Source: Microbispora amethystogenes (lineage in GTDB: Bacteria > Actinomycetota > Actinomycetes > Streptosporangiales > Streptosporangiaceae). From it: a stretch of 64,000 nucleotides of DNA. Location: positions 1 to 64,000 of the forward strand of contig NZ_BOOB01000010.1 of NCBI RefSeq assembly GCF_016863015.1, written 5' to 3'. Below the pieces are notes generated by a model. That model worked only from the letters and a program-made list of their open reading frames with translations, searched no databases and was not told the origin of the DNA. Below are positions 33,596 through 45,711 of this stretch, in pieces (position 1 is the stretch's first letter; each line of letters begins with the position of its first letter). The position numbers and the translations under genes are program-made.

Positions 33596-33623
33596 CGCCG
33601 GGACGGTCCCAGCCGTCCCGGCG
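33596..33623 (+). terminator. terminator of the MMPL transporter gene
   Basis: GCCGGGACGG (33597-33606) and CCGTCCCGGC (33613-33622), extended by one C-G pair, form an 11-bp stem with a TCCCAG loop 16 bases after the stop. It separates the transporter from the decayed MFS gene that follows. Confidence 0.75.
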
Positions 33624-33625
33624 TC

Positions 33626-34705
33626 GGCCTGACCGGCATCGACGCGGCGGCGAGGTTCGGGGTCGGGTCGGCGGCGCTGTCCACCCTCGCGATGCTGCAA
33701 CTGCTCGTCTACGCGGCCATGCAGATCCCCGTCGGAGTGCTGGTCGACCGCCTGGGCTCCCGGCGGATGCTGCTCGCCGGCGCCGCGGTGATGGCCCTCG
33801 GCCAGCTTCTGTTCGCCGTCTCGGCCGATCTCACCACGGCCGCCGCCGGGCGGGTGCTGGTCGGCTGCGGCGACGCCATGACGTTCATCAGCGTGATCCG
33901 GGTGGTCAACGTCTGGTTCCCGCCCCGCCGCAACCCGCTGATCGTGCAGCTCACCGGCATCCTCGGCCAGTTCGGCGCGGTCGTGTCGGCCGTACCGCTG
34001 ATCACCTCGCTGCACGCGTACGGCTGGACGCCGACCTTCCTGTGGGCGGCGGGCCTTGGCGGGGTGGCCCTGGTCGCCGTCGCGGCCGGGCTGCGCGACC
34101 GGCGGCCCGAACGCGCTCCGGCGGCGTCGGGAGTGCGCGCCGCCTGGGCCGAGCCGGGCACCCGCCTCGGCATGTGGACCCACGCCGCCACCTCGTCGTC
34201 GGCTGCGGCGTTCACCCTTCTGTGGGGATATCCGTACCTGGTGCAGGGCCAGGGCCTGTCCCCCCGGACGGCCGGGACGCTGCTGACCGCGCTGACCCTG
34301 CTCGCCATGGCCTGCGGGCCGCTGCTCGGCCACCTCGCCGGCCGCTTCCCGCTGCGCCGCTCGTGGATGGTGCTGACGATCATCGGTGCCACGGCCGGCG
34401 CGTGGACGCTCGTCCTGCTGTGGCCCGGCCGCGCCCCCGTCTGGACCCTCGGGTACGCCAGGACCTTCAACCCCGCCGAACGCATCGGCGTCGCCACCGG
34501 GATCGTCAACGGCGGCGGCTTCGCGGCCTCGATGTCTCTGATCGCGCTTATCGGCGTCACGATGGACCTCCAAGGCGGCTACCGCTGGGCCTTCGCCGTG
34601 CAGTACCCCATCTGGCTGCTCGGCGCCGTCCAGGTCATGCGCTACCGCACCCGCGCCCGCCGCCGCGCCTCCACTCCCCTCACCCCCACCCCGGCCCCCG
34701 CCTAA
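33626..34705 (+). pseudogene. N-terminally truncated MFS transporter, probably decayed
   Basis: The frame encodes clear MFS helices (LVYAAMQIPVGVLVDRLGSRRMLLAG), but the family's first helix and about 40 residues are missing. Homology begins at GLTGIDAAARFGVGSAALSTLA (33626 on). The same frame runs back without a start codon to the stop of the MMPL gene; the first ATG, 33692, lies inside helix 2. A second lesion is in the later half: PVWTL runs directly into GYARTFNPAERIG, skipping about 20 residues of helix usually found there. A terminator hairpin sits where the promoter would be. The rest is free of stops, so decay seems recent. Expression from ATG 33692 as a short protein is the alternative. 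Confidence 0.7.
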
Positions 34706-35214
34706 CCGCCCGGGAGTGCCCGCCGCAGGTCCTTCATGAGCAGCAGGAGGTGCAGCGGATCGCTCGGGCTCTGCTCGAACGCGGCGAGCCGCAGGTAGAA
34801 GGCCCGGGCCGTCTCGCTCTCGCAGTGGATGAGCATGGCTCGGACACCGATCTGGTCGGCCACCCGCGCCACCCTGCGGAAGGCGTCCACCACCAGCGCT
34901 CGTCCCAGTCCGATCCCCTGTGCGGCCCTGTCCACACCCAACCGCGCCAGGATGACGACGGGCTGATCGCGACGACCTGCCCCCTTGAGCAGCCGTGCGG
35001 GAGCCGCCGCCGAACCGACGCTCCCGGCCGCGAGCGCGTAGTAACCCATCACTCTGCCGGACCCGGCGTCGCGAACGACGTACACACGGCACCCTCCGCT
35101 CGCGTGCGCCTGCAGCGCATGGCGTGTCAGCCACTCGCTCTGAGCGGGAGAGCCGCAATCGAAGCCGTCGAGGTCGTCGTCGCGTGCGATGGACGACACC
35201 TGCGACAGCTTCAC
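34702..35214 (-). CDS. GNAT toxin of a DUF1778/GNAT toxin-antitoxin pair
   Basis: A 170-residue acetyltransferase resembling TacT/AtaT-type toxins, which acetylate charged tRNAs and stop translation. FDCGSPAQSEWLTRHALQAHASG, GYYALAAGSV, VVILARLGVDRAAQGIGLGRALVVDA (acetyl-CoA loop) and the C-terminal AFYLRLAAFEQSPSDPLHLLLLMKDL match that group. In typical members the sequence before the loop is P.PV..LGRLAVD. The gene overlaps the antitoxin by four bases (ATGA-type coupling), as in known pairs. Its end overlaps the end of the decayed MFS frame by four bases. Confidence 0.9.
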   Translation of the reverse strand: MKLSQVSSIARDDDLDGFDCGSPAQSEWLTRHALQAHASGGCRVYVVRDAGSGRVMGYYALAAGSVGSAAAPARLLKGAGRRDQPVVILARLGVDRAAQGIGLGRALVVDAFRRVARVADQIGVRAMLIHCESETARAFYLRLAAFEQSPSDPLHLLLLMKDLRRALPGG

Positions 35215-35516
35215 GGGTTCTCGTCCAGCAGCGTCGGGGTTCGCATGAGCTCGGCCAGCCCCGGCACGTCACGGGGCTCCCGGGACAGAGCCGTGTCGAA
35301 GGCCCGCCACTGCTCCTCGTCGAGGCGGAAACCCGTGCGGTCCGCCAGCAGTTCGCGAGCGGCCGTGGTCGCGGCGCCGAGCACGAACGAGGAAACGGTG
35401 TCCCCCGCGACCTCGCTCGCGCTCTCCAGCAGCCGTTTGGTCTCCCCGTCCACGCGCAGGTTGATGCGCTCCTCCTTGGCACCCACGACCAGAGCGTACG
35501 TACGTTGTGCAGCCAT
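35211..35516 (-). CDS. DUF1778 ribbon-helix-helix antitoxin
   Basis: A 101-residue antitoxin. The N-terminal ribbon-helix-helix reads ERINLRVDGETKRLLESASEVAGDTVSSFVLGAA and should bind the palindrome upstream. The C-terminal tail (about 65-101) is the likely toxin-neutralising part. I chose ATG 35516; TTG 35522 in the same frame adds two residues. A palindromic operator lies 32 bases upstream, inside the 3-prime end of the metallo-hydrolase gene. Confidence 0.9.
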   Translation of the reverse strand: MAAQRTYALVVGAKEERINLRVDGETKRLLESASEVAGDTVSSFVLGAATTAARELLADRTGFRLDEEQWRAFDTALSREPRDVPGLAELMRTPTLLDENP

Positions 35517-35547
35517 GACCAAGAGCCTAGCAAGAAGATTGGCGATA

Positions 35548-35565
35548 CGTAATCGATTAATTACG
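35548..35565. promoter_or_regulatory. toxin-antitoxin operator CGTAATCGATTAATTACG
   Basis: CGTAAT and ATTACG arms enclose the perfect palindrome TAATCGATTA (35550-35559). It is strikingly AT-rich in a 70% GC context and sits in front of the antitoxin gene, where ribbon-helix-helix repressors bind. The first three bases of the neighbouring hydrolase stop region are within it. Confidence 0.65.
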
Positions 35566-36288
35566 CAGAGCGATGAAGGGCTGGGGGAAGTGGGCGGGGG
35601 CGAGGACGGCGGTGCGGGCGAGGAGGTTACGGCGCGTCCGTACGGCGAGATCGGGATCCTCGTCGTACACGTAGCGGATCGAGAGATCGGCGAGCTGCGC
35701 CGGGTGGTGCAGGAGGTCGCCGCTGATCAGCACGTCTCCGACCGCCACGCACTGGTGGCCGGGCGTGTGCCCGGGGGCGTGGAGCACCCGGACGCCGGGA
35801 ACGGCCTCGGCGTCGCCGTCGATCACGTCCAGGCTCTCCCCCAGCGGCGCGATGATCCGCTCGCGCACCGGGCCGGACGCCCACTCGACCTCCGCCCGCT
35901 GCAGCACGTAGCGGGCGTTCGGGTAGGCCGGGGCGCCGTCCACGACGCACCCGCCGGCGTGGTCGCTGTGCAGGTGGGTCACCACCACGACGTCGACGTC
36001 CGCCGGGGCGACCCCGGCGGCGGCCAGTTCCGCGCCCAGCCGTCCGGGCAGGGGCGCCCAGGTCGCGGGTGAGTCCGCGCCGCCGATGCCGGTGTCCACC
36101 AGGACCGTACGGCCCCCGGCCCGCAGCAGGTAGCAGTGGAAGTGGAGCACCCACTCCTCGTCGGGGCCGAACGACGAGCCGGGGAACATCTCCGGCAGCG
36201 GTTTGCGGATGGGGGGACCCATCGGGCCCACGGCGTCGCACAGGGGAGTGATCTCGACACCGGCCACGACTCTCGGCTCGTACGGCAT
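35557..36288 (-). CDS. metallo-beta-lactamase-fold hydrolase
   Basis: A 243-residue dizinc hydrolase. The metal motif is VVTHLHSDHAGG, with further ligands in APGHTPGHQC and ISGDLLHHP. It looks like a glyoxalase II/lactonase-type family member; a quorum-quenching lactonase is possible but not shown. ATG 36288 gives the natural N-terminus (PYEPRVVAGVEITPLCDAVG). The open frame runs far upstream through the divergent methyltransferase gene and is not coding there. It ends inside the palindrome that controls the toxin-antitoxin operon. Confidence 0.9.
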   Translation of the reverse strand: MPYEPRVVAGVEITPLCDAVGPMGPPIRKPLPEMFPGSSFGPDEEWVLHFHCYLLRAGGRTVLVDTGIGGADSPATWAPLPGRLGAELAAAGVAPADVDVVVVTHLHSDHAGGCVVDGAPAYPNARYVLQRAEVEWASGPVRERIIAPLGESLDVIDGDAEAVPGVRVLHAPGHTPGHQCVAVGDVLISGDLLHHPAQLADLSIRYVYDEDPDLAVRTRRNLLARTAVLAPAHFPQPFIALRN

Positions 36289-36342
36289 CGGACCACGATA
36301 CGGCGGGTGCGACGACGCCCGGGCGGCCGGGATGATGGAGGG

Positions 36343-37158
36343 GTGCTCGCCGACGTCATCGACCTGCTCGTCTGCCCGCTCTGCACCGCGAAGATCCACC
36401 TGGAGGGGGGATCGGTGCGGTGCGGGAGCGGCCATTCCTTCGACGTCGCGCGCCAGGGATACGTGAACATGCTCACCCGGCCCGCCGGCACGGCCGACAC
36501 GCCCGGCATGGTCGCGGCGCGGGCGCGCTTCCTCGACGCGGGCCACTACGCTCCGCTGGCCCGCCGCCTCACCCGGCTGTGCGCGGGCGCGGAGGTGGTC
36601 GCCGACGCGGGCGCGGGCACCGGCCACTACCTGGCGGCGGCGCTCGGCGACGGCGCGGTGGGGATCGCGCTCGACGTGTCCAAGCACGCGCTGCGGCGGG
36701 CCGCGCGGGCCCATCCCCGTGTCGGCGCGGTCGTCGCGGACGTGTGGCGGCCTCTGCCGGTCGGCGACGCCCGCGTCGACGTGCTGCTGAACGTCTTCGC
36801 GCCGCGCAACGCGCCGGAGTTCGCCCGGGTCCTGCGGCCGGGCGGGACGCTGGTCGTCGTGACGCCCGGCCCCGGCCACCTGCGCCCGCTCGTGGAACGG
36901 CTCGGCCTGCTGTCGGTGGACGAGGACAAGGAGCGCCGCCTGGAGGAGAGCCTCGGCGGCGCGTTCACCCGGGAGGGCGAGGAGACGGAGGAGTTCACGC
37001 TCTCCCTCGGCCACGAGGAGGCCGGAGCGGTGGTCGGCATGGGCCCGAGCGCCTGGCACACGCGCCCGGAGGAACTGGCCGCGCGAATCGGCGACCTGCC
37101 CGACCCGGTCGAGGTGACCGCCTCGTTCCGCGTCTCCCGCTGGACGGCCCGCACCTGA
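36343..37158 (+). CDS. RlmA-type 23S rRNA (guanine-N1)-methyltransferase
   Basis: A 271-residue SAM-dependent methyltransferase with the N-terminal zinc finger typical of RlmA/TlrB proteins: CPLC at the start and CGSGHSFD 17 residues later. RQGYVNMLTR is the usual next motif. The SAM site is VADAGAGTGHYLA, followed by GIALDVSKHALRRAAR and NVFAPRNAPEFARVLRPGG. It modifies G745 or G748 of 23S rRNA in known members; TlrB confers tylosin resistance. Whether it is housekeeping or resistance is not clear. GTG 36343 is the likely start and lies 54 bases from the divergent hydrolase. Confidence 0.88.
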   Translation: MLADVIDLLVCPLCTAKIHLEGGSVRCGSGHSFDVARQGYVNMLTRPAGTADTPGMVAARARFLDAGHYAPLARRLTRLCAGAEVVADAGAGTGHYLAAALGDGAVGIALDVSKHALRRAARAHPRVGAVVADVWRPLPVGDARVDVLLNVFAPRNAPEFARVLRPGGTLVVVTPGPGHLRPLVERLGLLSVDEDKERRLEESLGGAFTREGEETEEFTLSLGHEEAGAVVGMGPSAWHTRPEELAARIGDLPDPVEVTASFRVSRWTART

Positions 37159-37268
37159 CCTTTCCTCTGTGGGCGGAATCCTCGCCCGACATCACCCATT
37201 TAGCGGTCATTGTCGCGCCTCACAGGACATACTGAACGCGACCCCGTAGGTGCGCAGGGGAGGGCGGC

Positions 37269-39050
37269 ATGAAGGCCGAGGAACGCTGGCAGGCCAGGTT
37301 CCGGGCACCGCGCGTGACCCTGCCCACGTGGGCGCGGCAGGCGCCGCATCGTGCCGTCTACCGCGGCAACGCCTCCGGCGCCTGGGAGATCTACGCCTGG
37401 GACCGGTCGAACGGGCGCACCCGCCAGGTCACCGACCGCCCCAACGGCACCCGGCACGGCGCGATCGACCCGACCGGCCGCTGGGTCTGGTGGTTCGGCG
37501 ACGCCGGCGGCGACGGGCAGGGCGTCTGGTCGCGGCAGCCGTTCGACGGCGGTCCCGACGTGCCCCTTCCCCTGCCACCCGGTCATCCGAGCGGGCTCGC
37601 GCTCGCCTCCGACGGCACCGCGGCGGTCGGCCGTTCCTCCCGGGACGGTTTCGAGATCCTGCTGGCCAGGCCGGAAGACGAGCCGGTGCGGCTCTACCAC
37701 CACGACGAGTACGCCGTGGTCGCGGACATGTCCCTCGACGGGGCGGTCGTCGCCGTCACCCACAGCGAGCACGGCGACCTGCTGCACCCGGCCGTACGGG
37801 TGCTGAAGGCGAACGGATCGGTGGCCGCCGAGCTGGACGACGGGCCCGGCAAGGGGGTGATCGGGGTCCGCTTCGCCCCCGTGCCCGGCGACCGGCGGCT
37901 GCTGGTCCTGCACGAGCGCCGGGGCCGCCGCGAGCCGCTCGTGTGGGACACGGTGACCGGCGAGCAGCGGGAGATCTGGTTGCGTGGGCGCGGGGAGATC
38001 TCCGCCGACTGGTACGACGACGGCCGCGCCCTGCTGATCGTCCACAACCACCGGGGCCGCACCGAACTGCTGCGCTACGACCTCGCCGGTGGGGGCCTCA
38101 CGCCCATCGACAGCCCGCACGGGGTGATCGAGGCGGCGGCGCCGCGGCCCGACGGCACCGTCGAGTACGCCTGGTCGAGCGCGGCCCACCCTCCGGTGAT
38201 CAGGTCGAGCAACGGCCACGTCGTCTTCAGCCCCGGCCGTACGCCACCGCCGTCCGTGCCGCTGGAGGACATCGACGTGGAGGGTCCGGCCGGCCGCATC
38301 CACGCCCTCGTCTCCCGGCCGGAACGGGCCGCCGCGCCGTACCCCGCGGTGTTCCTGCTGCACAGCCAGCCGGCCGCGTTCGACGGCGTGCCGGGCGGGC
38401 AGGACGACGACTCCTTCCAGCCGCAGGTGGCGGCGTGGGTGGACAGCGGCTTCGCGGTGATCCGGGTGAACCACCGCGGCTCGGCCGGGTACGGCTCGGC
38501 CTGGCGCGACGCGCTGCGCGGAGACGTCGGCCACATCGAGCTCGCCGACGTGGCGGCGGTGCGCGACTGGGCCGTGGAACACGGCATCGCCGACCCCGAC
38601 CGTCTCGTGCTCGCCGGGGCCTCGTGGGGCGGCTACCTGACCCTGCTCGCGCTCGGCACCCAGCCGAAGGCCTGGGCGGCGGGGATCGCGACCATGCCCA
38701 TCCCCGACCACGCGGCGATGTACGAGCAGGAGGCCGAGTGCCTGCGCGCGGCGCACCGGGCGCTGCTCGGCGGCTCTCCGGCCGAGGTGCCCGACCGGTA
38801 CGCCGCGTCCTCCCCGATCACGTACGCCGACATGGTCGAGGCGCCGCTGCTGATCATCGCGGGGGACGACGATCCGCACTGCCCGATGGAGCAGATGGAG
38901 CGCTACGTGCGGGCCCTCGCCGACCACGGCCGCGAGGCGACCCTCTACCGGTACGCGGCGGGGCCCGACGGCACGCCGGCGGTCGAGGAGAGGGTCCGGC
39001 AGATGGCGGCGTCCATCGACTTCGCCGTACGCGCCCTGGGCCGGGCCTGA
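37269..39050 (+). CDS. S9 family peptidase/hydrolase, catalytic His apparently missing
   Basis: A 593-residue protein of the prolyl oligopeptidase family. The first 330 residues form beta-propeller-like WD repeats (GAWEIYAWDRSNGRTRQVTD and so on). The alpha/beta hydrolase domain begins near 340. The nucleophile Ser452 is in GASWGGYL and the acid in AGDDDPHCP (533-537). The catalytic His normally sits in an A-G-H motif near the C-terminus; here the aligned site reads YAAGPDGTPAVEER, with Pro566 in that position. The protein may be inactive, or His537 or another His may replace it. ATG 37269 is preceded by GGGGAGGGCGGC. The 110 bases upstream show no clear promoter. Confidence 0.88.
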   Translation: MKAEERWQARFRAPRVTLPTWARQAPHRAVYRGNASGAWEIYAWDRSNGRTRQVTDRPNGTRHGAIDPTGRWVWWFGDAGGDGQGVWSRQPFDGGPDVPLPLPPGHPSGLALASDGTAAVGRSSRDGFEILLARPEDEPVRLYHHDEYAVVADMSLDGAVVAVTHSEHGDLLHPAVRVLKANGSVAAELDDGPGKGVIGVRFAPVPGDRRLLVLHERRGRREPLVWDTVTGEQREIWLRGRGEISADWYDDGRALLIVHNHRGRTELLRYDLAGGGLTPIDSPHGVIEAAAPRPDGTVEYAWSSAAHPPVIRSSNGHVVFSPGRTPPPSVPLEDIDVEGPAGRIHALVSRPERAAAPYPAVFLLHSQPAAFDGVPGGQDDDSFQPQVAAWVDSGFAVIRVNHRGSAGYGSAWRDALRGDVGHIELADVAAVRDWAVEHGIADPDRLVLAGASWGGYLTLLALGTQPKAWAAGIATMPIPDHAAMYEQEAECLRAAHRALLGGSPAEVPDRYAASSPITYADMVEAPLLIIAGDDDPHCPMEQMERYVRALADHGREATLYRYAAGPDGTPAVEERVRQMAASIDFAVRALGRA

Positions 39051-39069
39051 CCCGCCCGAAACGCGGCGG

Positions 39070-40602
39070 TCAGGGGGCGCGCAGGACGAGGATGGCGAGG
39101 TCGTCGGCGCTCGGTTCGGGCGCGAAGTCCTGCACGGCGCGGCGGATGCGCTCGGCGACGGCGCGGGCGGACAGGTCGGCGCACTCCGCCAGCAGCCGGG
39201 CGAGGCCGCCGTCGTCGTCCAGCAGCCGGTCGCCCGACCTCCGCTCGGTCACCCCGTCGGTCACGCCGAGCAGCACGTCACCGGGCGTGAGCCGCAGCTC
39301 GTCCTCCTGGAACCTCGCCTCGGGGAACACCCCGAGCAGCGACTGCGGCGAGGCGACGACCTCGACCTCGCCGTTCGGCCGCAGCCGCATCGCCTCCGGG
39401 TGCCCGGCGGAGACGAGCCGGATGTCGAGCCCTTCGGGCACGACGTTGATCTGGCCGTGCAGCAGCGTCAGGAAGCGGGCGCGCTCCCCCTCCTCCAGGA
39501 TCGCCTGGTTGAGGCGGCCCACTACGGCGGCCACGCCGTACCCCTCGCGGGCGAGCAGCCGGAGCGTGTGCCGGGCCAGCCCGGTCACGGCGGCGGCCTC
39601 GGGGCCGGTGCCGCACACGTCGCCGATCGCGAACCGCCAGACGCCCTGGGCGACCGGGAACAGGTCGTAGAAGTCGCCGCCGACCTCGTTGGTCTCGCCG
39701 GCCGGCTCGTAGATCACGTGGAAGTCGAGGCCGGGCGTGTCCGGCTCGTCGGGCGGCAGCAGGCTGCGCTGGAGCGCCCGGTTGGCCGCGGCCTGCTGCG
39801 CGTACAGGCGGGCGTTGTCGAGCGCCAGCGCCGCGCGCCGGCCGAGGTCCTCGGCGATCTGCATCGCCTCGTCGGGGAAGTGGTCGCGCCGGCCCAGGCA
39901 CATCACGCCGAGCCGCCGCCCGCGCGCGGTCAGCGGGTACGCCAGCGCCTGCCACTCGCCCAGCGGCAGCACGGCGGGCCCGTCGTCCGCCGGCAGCGCG
40001 ACGTCCTCCAGCTCGTCGCGCATGACGTCGATCTGCGTCTCGTCCGCGTGCCACAGGTACGCGGGGCGCAGGTCGCCCGAGCCGTCCTGCGCGGTGTAGA
40101 CGGCGCACCAGCTGGCCAGGCGCGGCACCACGATCTGCGCGATGATCGCCGGCACCATCTCGGGGTTGAGCGTGCCCGCCAGCAGGTCGCTCGCGTCGGC
40201 CAGGAAGCCGAGCCAGCCCGGGCCGTGCGCGGCCTCCAGCAGCCACTCGTCGCTCTGCACCGGCTCACCGCCGGGCAGGTCGAGCCGGGCCCACCGGGTG
40301 CGCAGGGACGAGGTGAACGTCACACCCCAGGTCGCGGCCTCGGCCTGCGGCCCGAAGTCGGGGTCGTCCGACTTCTCCCGCACCTCCACCTGGACGGTCT
40401 CCCCGTGGTGCAGCCAGGCCACCTCGAAGGGCCCTCCGGACGCCCCGGCGACGAGTTCGCCCACCAGGCGCTCGGCTTCCGGGCACACGGACAGGGCCGC
40501 CCACGCGGTCATCACTTCACGCGTGAACCGCTTCGCGTCGGGTACGGCCGTCTCGCCCGGCGTGAATGACGCGGCGAGAACGGCACGAGGGGAAACAGCC
40601 AC
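39070..40602 (-). CDS. SpoIIE-type PP2C phosphatase with GAF domain
   Basis: A 510-residue signalling protein. A GAF domain spans about 120-290 (ASDLLAGTLNPEMVPAIIAQIVVPRLASWCAVYT, GRRAALALDNARLYAQQ). A SpoIIE/RsbU phosphatase follows: RALQRSLLPPDEPDTPGLDFHVIYEPAGETNEVGGDFYDLF, IGDVCGTGPEAAAVT and LLGVTDGVTERR, including the metal-binding Asp residues. Such proteins dephosphorylate anti-sigma-factor antagonists in partner-switching systems. The N-terminal 110 residues are of unknown type. GTG 40602 is the likely start. It is divergent from the hybrid kinase, and both may belong to one stress-signalling block. Confidence 0.92.
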   Translation of the reverse strand: MAVSPRAVLAASFTPGETAVPDAKRFTREVMTAWAALSVCPEAERLVGELVAGASGGPFEVAWLHHGETVQVEVREKSDDPDFGPQAEAATWGVTFTSSLRTRWARLDLPGGEPVQSDEWLLEAAHGPGWLGFLADASDLLAGTLNPEMVPAIIAQIVVPRLASWCAVYTAQDGSGDLRPAYLWHADETQIDVMRDELEDVALPADDGPAVLPLGEWQALAYPLTARGRRLGVMCLGRRDHFPDEAMQIAEDLGRRAALALDNARLYAQQAAANRALQRSLLPPDEPDTPGLDFHVIYEPAGETNEVGGDFYDLFPVAQGVWRFAIGDVCGTGPEAAAVTGLARHTLRLLAREGYGVAAVVGRLNQAILEEGERARFLTLLHGQINVVPEGLDIRLVSAGHPEAMRLRPNGEVEVVASPQSLLGVFPEARFQEDELRLTPGDVLLGVTDGVTERRSGDRLLDDDGGLARLLAECADLSARAVAERIRRAVQDFAPEPSADDLAILVLRAP

Positions 40603-40760
40603 CGCTTCTTGCTTACCACACTTCGGGCTGACGCCGGGTCAGGCAAGGGGGCCCCGCACTCCACGGAACGTGACAGACTGGCATGGAGTCCACGGCTGGA
40701 CAAGGCCGTACTGGCCGCTGCCTTGGTCGCGTCAGCCCCGATCGGGGTAAAGGAGGCTAG

Positions 40761-44975
<4,215 letters not shown>

Positions 44976-44978
44976 TCG

Positions 44979-45611
44979 ATGCCTGACCGCGCCAGGGTCC
45001 TGCTGGTCGACGACCGCGAGGAGAACCTGATCGCCCTCGAGGCGATCCTGAGTTCGCTGGACGTCGTGCCCGTACGGGCGCGCTCCGGCGAGGAGGCGCT
45101 GAAGGCTCTCCTGTCGAGTGACTTCGCCCTCATCCTGCTCGACGTGCGCATGCCCGGCATGGACGGCTTCGAGACGGCCGCGCACATCAAGCGCAGAGAG
45201 CGCACCAGGAACATCCCGATCATCTTCCTGACCGTGGTCGACAGCGCGCCCGACTACGCCTTCCGCGGGTACGCCGCCGGAGCGGTCGACTATCTCACCA
45301 AGCCGTTCGACCCCTGGGTGCTGCGCGCGAAGGTCTCCGTGTTCGTGGAGCTCTACGCCATGAACCGGCGCCTCACCGAGCAGGCGGCGCTGCTGCGCGA
45401 GCGGCTGGCCGGCGAACTGCCCGGGGGCGGCGGGACCGACCTGACGTCCGTCCTGGCCGAGCTGGCCAAGCGGCTGGCCGCCGTCGAGGACGACCTACGC
45501 CGGGTGCGGGAACTGGCCGGCGAGCCGGACGACTCACCGCTGAGCGGCGCGATCTCCGACCTGGGCGAGCGGGTCGCCCACCTGCGGGCCGGCTTCGACG
45601 CCCTCGGCTGA
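44979..45611 (+). CDS. response regulator with C-terminal coiled coil
   Basis: A 210-residue receiver protein: VLLVDDREENLIALEAIL, phosphorylation Asp in LILLDVRMPGMDGFE, Thr in IIFLTVVD and Lys in YLTKPFDPWVLRAKV. Past residue 125 there is only a charged, partly helical tail (LRERLAGELP, LAKRLAAVEDDLRRVREL) and no DNA-binding domain, so it acts through protein contact, perhaps on the phosphatase or kinase next door. ATG 44979 lies just after the kinase stop and behind CCAGGAGGC. The last 17 bases of the gene are duplicated directly downstream. Confidence 0.92.
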   Translation: MPDRARVLLVDDREENLIALEAILSSLDVVPVRARSGEEALKALLSSDFALILLDVRMPGMDGFETAAHIKRRERTRNIPIIFLTVVDSAPDYAFRGYAAGAVDYLTKPFDPWVLRAKVSVFVELYAMNRRLTEQAALLRERLAGELPGGGGTDLTSVLAELAKRLAAVEDDLRRVRELAGEPDDSPLSGAISDLGERVAHLRAGFDALG

Positions 45612-45632
45612 GGCTCGACGCCCTCGGCTGAG
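45595..45632 (+). repeat. 20-bp duplication across the response-regulator stop codon
   Basis: TCGACGCCCTCGGCTGAG occurs at 45595-45612 and again at 45615-45632. The second copy carries a second stop in the same relation, which looks like a recent slippage event. Confidence 0.85.
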
Positions 45633-45677
45633 ACATCGCCTCATCCCCGCCGGACCGGACCTCCTCCGCCGGGTTGC

Positions 45678-45696
45678 GTCTCCCCCAGGGGGAGAC
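45678..45696 (+). promoter_or_regulatory. MerR operator/promoter: GTCTCCCCC-A-GGGGGAGAC
   Basis: A perfect 9-bp inverted repeat with one central base sits between a -35-like TTGCGT (45674-45679) and a -10-like AAGGGT (45699-45704), which are 19 bases apart. This overlong spacing with a palindrome between the two boxes is the classic MerR-type layout and points to autoregulation of the following gene. Confidence 0.75.
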
Positions 45697-45711
45697 GGAA
45701 GGGTGGGAGGC

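Noticed and set aside
31901-35533. A 1210-codon minus-strand open frame across MMPL, MFS remnant and toxin genes
   Set aside because: It contains the antisense of three clear genes and shows no recognisable protein.
36289-37059. N-terminal extension of the metallo-beta-lactamase-fold protein
   Set aside because: The open frame runs antisense through the RlmA-type gene; the family sequence begins at ATG 36288.
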